The notes beneath the pieces are model-generated. The model was not told where the DNA came from. It worked only from the letters and a program-made list of their open reading frames with translations, and made no database searches. The translations under genes were made by a program, and so were the position numbers. From Myxococcales bacterium 68-20 (GTDB taxonomy: Bacteria > Myxococcota_A > Polyangia > Polyangiales > Polyangiaceae), in NCBI GenBank assembly GCA_001899635.1, contig MKVQ01000005.1, forward strand, positions 310,001-374,000: DNA of 64,000 bases, written 5' to 3'. Below are positions 60,279 to 64,000 of this stretch, one piece after another (positions within the stretch are counted from its first letter, which is position 1; each line of letters starts with the position of its first letter).

Positions 60279-60410
60279 GAGCTGCGCCCCAACCACCCGC
60301 AGTGGTGCCCCAGCCCCGCGCAGTAGTGCCGCTACCGCCCGCAGGGGTGCCCCAGCCCCCCGCAGTAGTGCCGCTACCGCCCGCAGGGGTGCCCCAACCA
60401 CCCGCACGCC
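60279..60410. repeat. Array of 21-bp tandem repeats
   Basis: Five full 21-bp units plus partial ends run from 60297 to 60401 (first partial from 60279, last at 60402-60410). Two unit types alternate: A with GCAGGGGTGCCCCA and B with GCAGTAGTGCCGCTAC. Type A holds GGGG/CCCC and B holds GTAG/CTAC as short dyads. The 21-bp period is two turns of DNA. The array lies between the octapeptide-repeat gene and the lipoprotein gene at 60460. It could be a protein-binding array, or code for a Pro-rich peptide in one frame, but no ribosome-binding site supports the latter. Confidence 0.8.
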
Positions 60411-60459
60411 TTCGGCGCTCGTTGAATCCACCGCGCGCCGATCGTGTTAGGAGCGAGCC

Positions 60460-61377
60460 ATGCTGCTCAATTGGGCGCTTTCCCTCCGTCATTCGCGTCC
60501 CGGCGCCGTCTGCAGCGCCGTCCTCCTAGCCGGCATCCTCACGGGCTGCGGGACGCCCCCGCCGGCCTCGAAGGTCCCCACGGCTCGGGCGGCGGTCGAT
60601 CGGCTGCACGCCACCCAGGACTGCGGGCTCGGAATCCACGCGAACGCGAAGATCGATCACTTCGGCAAGGGCGGCCGCGTGCGCGGCGACCTCCTCGCGT
60701 TTGCGGTCTGGCCGGAGCGTCTCCGGATGGACGTCGTCAGCCCGTTCGGGGTGACGCTCGCCACGCTCACCAGCGACGGCGAGAAGTTCTCCCTCTACGA
60801 CCTCCGCGAGAAGCGCTTCTTCTTCGGCCCGGCAACGGCCTGCAACATCGCCCGGCTCACGACGGTCCCGATGCCCGGACACGTCCTCGTCTCGCTGCTC
60901 CGCGGTGAAGCGCCGGTCCTCAAGCATGCCCCCGAGGACGCCACGATCACGTGGGACAGCGGCGGCTACTACCTCGTCACGATCAAGGGGACGAACGGCG
61001 CCGAGCAGCGGATCAAGGTCGCCCCCCACCCTGCCGATTTCAACCTGCCCTGGGACAAGCAGCGCCTCCGCGTCCTCGACGTCGAGGTGAAGCAGCAGGG
61101 GATCGTCCTCTATCACGCGGAGCTCGCCGACCATAAGCCGGCGCCGATGGCCCAGCCCATCGTCGACCCCGACATGCTCGAGCCGCCCGTCCCGACGAGC
61201 GGCCCGGTCTGCACCGCCGAGCTCCCCCGCAGGATCCACGTCGAGGTGCCCGGCAAGGACGAGGACGTCCTCTTCCGCTACGAGAGCGTCACCTGGAACC
61301 CGCCGCTCCCGGAGGGCACGTTCACGCAGCCGATCCCACCGGGCGTCGAGGTCCGGCGCGTCACCTGCGAGGACTGA
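60460..61377 (+). CDS. LolB/DUF4292-like outer-membrane lipoprotein
   Basis: A 305-residue protein with lipobox 'VLLAGILTGC' (Cys near residue 30) and AGGAG 8 bases before the ATG. The body has the convex beta-barrel-like pattern of LolB/LolA and DUF4292: 'GLGIHANAKIDHFGKGGRVRGDLLAFAVWPERLRMDVVSPFGVTLATLTSDGEKFSLYDLREKRFFFG', 'GYYLVTIKGTNGAEQRIKVAPHPADFNLPWDKQRLRVLDVEVKQQGIVLYHAELADHK'. Such proteins help lipoprotein sorting or outer-membrane insertion. It overlaps the end of the convergent GDPD gene by 17 bp. Confidence 0.83.
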   Translation: MLLNWALSLRHSRPGAVCSAVLLAGILTGCGTPPPASKVPTARAAVDRLHATQDCGLGIHANAKIDHFGKGGRVRGDLLAFAVWPERLRMDVVSPFGVTLATLTSDGEKFSLYDLREKRFFFGPATACNIARLTTVPMPGHVLVSLLRGEAPVLKHAPEDATITWDSGGYYLVTIKGTNGAEQRIKVAPHPADFNLPWDKQRLRVLDVEVKQQGIVLYHAELADHKPAPMAQPIVDPDMLEPPVPTSGPVCTAELPRRIHVEVPGKDEDVLFRYESVTWNPPLPEGTFTQPIPPGVEVRRVTCED

Positions 61378-62080
61378 CCGAGCCCACGCTCGCCACCAGC
61401 GCTTTCGGGTCGTCGGTGATGAGCCACCGCACGCCCATCGCCGCCAGCGCCGCGGCGCGGGCCGCGTCGTTCACCGTCCACGCGACGACGCGGAGGCCGG
61501 CCCGACGAAGGCGTTCGCCCCTCGACGGCGTGATGATGGCCTCGTCGAGATGCGCCGCGACGATCGCGGGGCGAAGCGCGAGCGGCAGCGCGGCCGCGAG
61601 GCGGGGCGTGCGCGCGCCGACGAGCATCGCCCGAGGCACCCGTGGAGCGAGCACGGCGAACGCGAGGACGATCGCCGGATCGAACGACGAGACGACGACC
61701 TCGGTGCCCGGCGCGCGGGCGATCGCGCGTGCGACGGCGCGAACCAGCGGCAGCTCCGCCGGGACGTCGGCCTTCACCTCCACGTTCACGATCCGCCCGC
61801 GAAGGAGATCGAGCGCGGACGCGAGATCGGGGACCCTCGCGCCGCCCGCGAGCGAGGGCAGCTCGTGACGGGGGACTGCATGGACGGGCCGGGTGTCGAC
61901 GCCGCCCGTGACGCGTGTGAGCGACGGATCGTGGAGGAGGACGGGCTCACCCGACGCGCAGAGCCGCACGTCGAGCTCGACGCCGTCCGCTCCCTCGTCG
62001 AGCGCACGCTGGAACGCCTCGAGCGAGTTCTCTGCAGGCCATCCGTCGCCACGCCCGCCGCGATGGCCGAGGACGATCAC
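61361..62080 (-). CDS. glpQ: Glycerophosphodiester phosphodiesterase
   Basis: A 239-residue GDPD-family hydrolase: 'GHRGGRGDGWPAENSLEAFQRALDEGADGVELDVRLCASGEPVLLHDPSLTRVTGGVDTRPVHAVP' with the catalytic His pair and the metal-binding Glu residues, and 'VAWTVNDAARAAALAAMGVRWLITDDPKALV' at the end. No signal peptide, so cytoplasmic. It splits glycerophosphodiesters to glycerol-3-phosphate and alcohols. A run of three hairpins lies upstream of its start, between it and the DHH gene on the same strand. Confidence 0.93.
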   Translation of the reverse strand: MIVLGHRGGRGDGWPAENSLEAFQRALDEGADGVELDVRLCASGEPVLLHDPSLTRVTGGVDTRPVHAVPRHELPSLAGGARVPDLASALDLLRGRIVNVEVKADVPAELPLVRAVARAIARAPGTEVVVSSFDPAIVLAFAVLAPRVPRAMLVGARTPRLAAALPLALRPAIVAAHLDEAIITPSRGERLRRAGLRVVAWTVNDAARAAALAAMGVRWLITDDPKALVASVGSVSPRR

Positions 62081-62115
62081 GGCAGCGTCCGCCCCGTCGG
62101 TCGCAGAGCGCTCGA

Positions 62116-62210
62116 GAGCTGTCCAGAAAGGCTGGACAGCTCCTTCGCATCGTCCTCTCGTCGAGGGGCTTCCCCCCTCGACCTCCCCGAATCGTCCAAG
62201 TTCTTGGACG
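62116..62210 (-). other. Three consecutive strong hairpins
   Basis: Stem 1: GAGCTGTCCAG (62116-62126) / CTGGACAGCTC (62132-62142), 11 bp with a 5-base loop. Stem 2: GTCGAGGGG (62160-62168) / CCCCTCGAC (62174-62182). Stem 3: CGTCCAAG (62193-62200) / CTTGGACG (62203-62210). On the minus strand all three lie between the stop of the DHH gene (62216) and the start of the GDPD gene (62080). They can serve as terminator and leader structure of GDPD. Confidence 0.65.
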
Positions 62211-62215
62211 GCTCT

Positions 62216-63196
62216 TCAGGTCGCGAGCTCTTCGGCGATCTCGCGCGCGAGCTTCTTCGCGCGCTCGACGTCGCCCGCGGGGAGCGAGATCGCGCCGACG
62301 ACGGGGTGGCCTCCCCCGCCGTGCCGTTCGCAGATTGCTGCGATGTTGTGCTTCCGCTCGATCGGTGCCCACGGGTTGTAGCCGATCGAGAGCTTGCACT
62401 TCGACGACGAGCGGCTGAGGAGCACCGAATACGCGCTCTCCGGCCACAGGGCGTACGTGACGAACTTCGCGGCGACGTCGATGACGGCCTCGCTGAGATC
62501 GACGAGGACGACCGAGCCGCGGACCTCCGCGTGCTGCTTCACCAGATCGATGAAGCCTTGCTGCTGTGCGGCGAGCGGCGCATAGGCGTCCTGCACGTCC
62601 TTGCTCGTCGCCACCGCCTCGAGCGGCTGTTCGAGGAGCCGCGGCACCATCGTCGCGAGGTAGGCGTCGTTGCCCTTGTGCTCTACGACGGTCATCAGTT
62701 GGAGCACCGGCTCGGCCTTCGTCACAGCCATCTCCGCGCTCGGAAACGCCGCCGAGTCGATCATGTCGGCCCAGCGCACGAGCTCCGCGCACTCCCTGAT
62801 GTCGAGCCCGAAGCGCAGCCGACCGACGTCGGCGATGAGCTTCGTGCACGAGCCGTAGCCGCCGTCGTGGAACATGTGACGCCCGCCGGGCGCCTCCTCG
62901 CGCGCGCCCATGTCGTACGCCAGACGATCCTCGGGCGTGACGAACGCGCTCACGTGATGGTCGAAGTACCAGGTGAGCTTCGGCGCGGCGGAGAAACGGA
63001 AGTCGAGGATCGCGTTGTCCTCGCCCGTGAGGAGCGCAGGGTCGACGCCGTTCTGCCCCGGCCCGTAGCCCATCGCCTTGTAGGTGAACGCGAGCTCCTC
63101 ACCGCGGTGCAGGTGCCTCATGAGGCGCGTGAACATCACGGCTGAGCAGAGCCCGTCGAAGCAGTGCCCGTGAGTCGCGACGACGACGTTGCGCAT
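62216..63196 (-). CDS. DHH family phosphoesterase
   Basis: A 326-residue DHH/DHHA1-type hydrolase. It begins 'VVVATHGHCFDGLCSAVMFTRLM', carries 'WYFDHHVSAF' (the DHH metal motif), and ends with the DHHA1 domain 'ICERHGGGGHPVVGAISL'. The family cleaves short oligonucleotides or cyclic dinucleotides such as nano-RNA or c-di-AMP; this group has the same domain order as the DHH-DHHA1 phosphodiesterases. Cytoplasmic. Exact substrate unknown. It ends before three hairpins. Confidence 0.88.
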   Translation of the reverse strand: MRNVVVATHGHCFDGLCSAVMFTRLMRHLHRGEELAFTYKAMGYGPGQNGVDPALLTGEDNAILDFRFSAAPKLTWYFDHHVSAFVTPEDRLAYDMGAREEAPGGRHMFHDGGYGSCTKLIADVGRLRFGLDIRECAELVRWADMIDSAAFPSAEMAVTKAEPVLQLMTVVEHKGNDAYLATMVPRLLEQPLEAVATSKDVQDAYAPLAAQQQGFIDLVKQHAEVRGSVVLVDLSEAVIDVAAKFVTYALWPESAYSVLLSRSSSKCKLSIGYNPWAPIERKHNIAAICERHGGGGHPVVGAISLPAGDVERAKKLAREIAEELAT

Positions 63197-63287
63197 TGTC
63201 GTCGGGCTTTAGCACGCCCCCCGCTCTCGAGTCGACGCCACGACGAGGTTCGAGCTCGGGCCGCGCTCGTCGGGATACGCTCGCGTC

Positions 63288-63641
63288 GTGCGCGTCCATC
63301 ACCTCGCCTTTCGTACGGCCGACGTCCCCAGGCTGGAACATTTCTACACGAACGTGCTCGGGCTCGCCGTGCTCCGTCGAGACGAGCCCCGCAGCGTGTG
63401 GCTCGACGCTGCCGGGACGCTCGTGATGCTCGAGCAACGGGACGCAGCGGAGCCGGCCCCCGACCTCGCGTCGAAGGAGCTCGTCTGCTTCGCGATCGCG
63501 CCCGAGCAGCACGCAGCCGTGCGCGCGCGGCTCGTGTCCGAGGGAATCGCGGTCGAGGCGAATACGGCCTACACGCTCTATTTCCGCGACCCGGACGGTC
63601 GGCGCGTGGGCGTGTCGTCGTACCCGGACGCGCTTGCCTGA
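63288..63641 (+). CDS. VOC family protein (glyoxalase-like)
   Basis: A 117-residue vicinal-oxygen-chelate fold protein starting at GTG 63288: 'VHHLAFRTADVPRLEHFYTNVLGLAVLRRDEPRSVWLDAAGTLVMLEQ' and 'GIAVEANTAYTLYFRDPDGRRVGVSSYP'. The family holds a metal with a His-Glu pair (HHLAF and the final DPDG..VGV region). It may be a glyoxalase, dioxygenase or resistance protein; this is not decided. Single-domain length. Confidence 0.83.
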   Translation: MRVHHLAFRTADVPRLEHFYTNVLGLAVLRRDEPRSVWLDAAGTLVMLEQRDAAEPAPDLASKELVCFAIAPEQHAAVRARLVSEGIAVEANTAYTLYFRDPDGRRVGVSSYPDALA

Positions 63642-63707
63642 CGCGTGAGCGCTGACCAGGGTGCGGAGCCTGGCGAGGTCGAGGCTCCGCGAGTAGTGTC
63701 TGCGCTC

Positions 63708-64000
63708 GTGCCTCCCCCCTCCCGCTGGGCCCAGAGACCGCTCTTCTTCGTTTCGCTCGCGCTCGCGTTCGGCCTCACCGCGGCGTGCACCGACGACGCG
63801 AGCATCGGTCAGGGGGAACCGCTCCCTCCCGTCGAAGACGCCGGCCCGACGACCGACGACGATGCGGGGAACGCAGACGCTTCCGCCGATCCGTCCTCCG
63901 CGCCGTTCGGTCGCCCGTACGCGGTGACGACCCCGTCGAAGTACGACGCGAAGGTCCCGACGCCCCTCGTCGTCCTCCTCCACGGGTACTCGGGGAACGC
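63708..64000 (+). CDS. Esterase/PHB-depolymerase-like lipoprotein, 5' part
   Basis: The frame starts at GTG 63708 and runs past the window end. It has a signal with lipobox 'LAFGLTAAC' (Cys near residue 27), an Asp/Ala-rich linker, and the start of an alpha/beta-hydrolase fold, 'SKYDAKVPTPLVVLLHGYSGNA', whose 'LLHGY' oxyanion segment is typical of LpqC-type poly(3-hydroxybutyrate) depolymerase/feruloyl esterase proteins. The catalytic Ser lies beyond the window. Confidence 0.82.
   Translation, partial: MPPPSRWAQRPLFFVSLALAFGLTAACTDDASIGQGEPLPPVEDAGPTTDDDAGNADASADPSSAPFGRPYAVTTPSKYDAKVPTPLVVLLHGYSGN

Noticed and set aside
59842-60410. Possible CRISPR array from regular repeats
   Set aside because: Repeats are head-to-tail with no unique spacers and no cas genes; they are coding and minisatellite repeats.
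60248-60529. Pro-rich plus-strand frame over the 21-bp array (VVPLPPAGVPQPPA units)
   Set aside because: No Shine-Dalgarno before its ATG and it runs into the start of the lipoprotein gene; treated as a repeat array.

Overview
The window is very GC-rich, with strong G/C preference at third codon positions. It looks like a chromosomal segment of a myxobacterium (Myxococcota, probably Polyangia). The evidence is a MYXO-CTERM-like tail on the first protein, many lipoproteins with Asp/Gly/Ala-rich linkers, a Ser/Thr kinase with an extracytoplasmic tail, PrkA, SpoVR and DUF444 proteins, and a sigma-54-type promoter. Assignment is by protein recognition only; no 16S gene is present.

Layout. 0-4.2 kb: the end of an FG-GAP surface protein, then an oxidative-stress locus (divergent oxyR facing a dihydrolipoyl-dehydrogenase-like flavoprotein and a peroxiredoxin-glutaredoxin fusion) with a near-perfect OxyR half-site just before oxyR. 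4.2-8.5 kb: a decaying accessory zone ending at the 3' side of a tRNA(CAT). It holds DUF4288 and DUF2750 genes, an HNH nuclease gene broken by a stop codon, two frameshifted small genes, a lipoprotein and a tyrosine-recombinase remnant. 8.6-24 kb: TonB-like protein, TatD, MATE transporter coupled to PrkA, an OppD/OppF ATPase pair, a membrane Ser/Thr kinase, a tetraheme cytochrome lipoprotein coupled to a thioredoxin-like lipoprotein, and several hypothetical exported proteins. 24-28.8 kb: pyruvate dehydrogenase E1-alpha, E1-beta and E2 plus a formylglycine-generating-enzyme-like protein, followed by a 155-bp MITE-like element.

29-44 kb: metallophosphoesterase, cold-shock protein, TPR lipoprotein, SpoVR with a coupled HEPN-like protein, an HExxH lipoprotein, DUF444 (YeaH/YhbH), an MFS exporter, a subtilase with a membrane C-terminus, lipoyl synthase and a lipoprotein. 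44-58 kb: quinol-type nitric oxide reductase, a DNRLRE-type lipoprotein, MtnA, TPR lipoprotein, 3-hydroxyacyl-CoA dehydrogenase and crotonase, zinc-ribbon proteins, DNA polymerase III delta', ThiE and an Rsm22-like methyltransferase. 58-64 kb: a SmtB-type zinc regulator with a His-rich metal-binding protein, a 69-residue octapeptide-repeat protein under an apparent sigma-54 promoter, a 21-bp tandem array, a LolB/DUF4292-like lipoprotein, GDPD, a DHH phosphoesterase, a VOC protein and the start of an esterase lipoprotein.

How genes work together. OxyR probably controls its own locus and the divergent flavoprotein/peroxiredoxin pair. Lipoyl synthase and the pyruvate dehydrogenase genes share lipoate metabolism; no E3 gene lies beside pdhABC, and the only Lpd-like gene in the window is in the OxyR locus. 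PrkA, DUF444 and SpoVR usually form one stress module, but here they are spread over about 23 kb. The most novel-looking item is the sigma-54-associated octapeptide-repeat gene at about 59.84-60.2 kb. Several weakly conserved genes carry single-base frameshifts; decay and assembly error cannot be told apart from the sequence alone.
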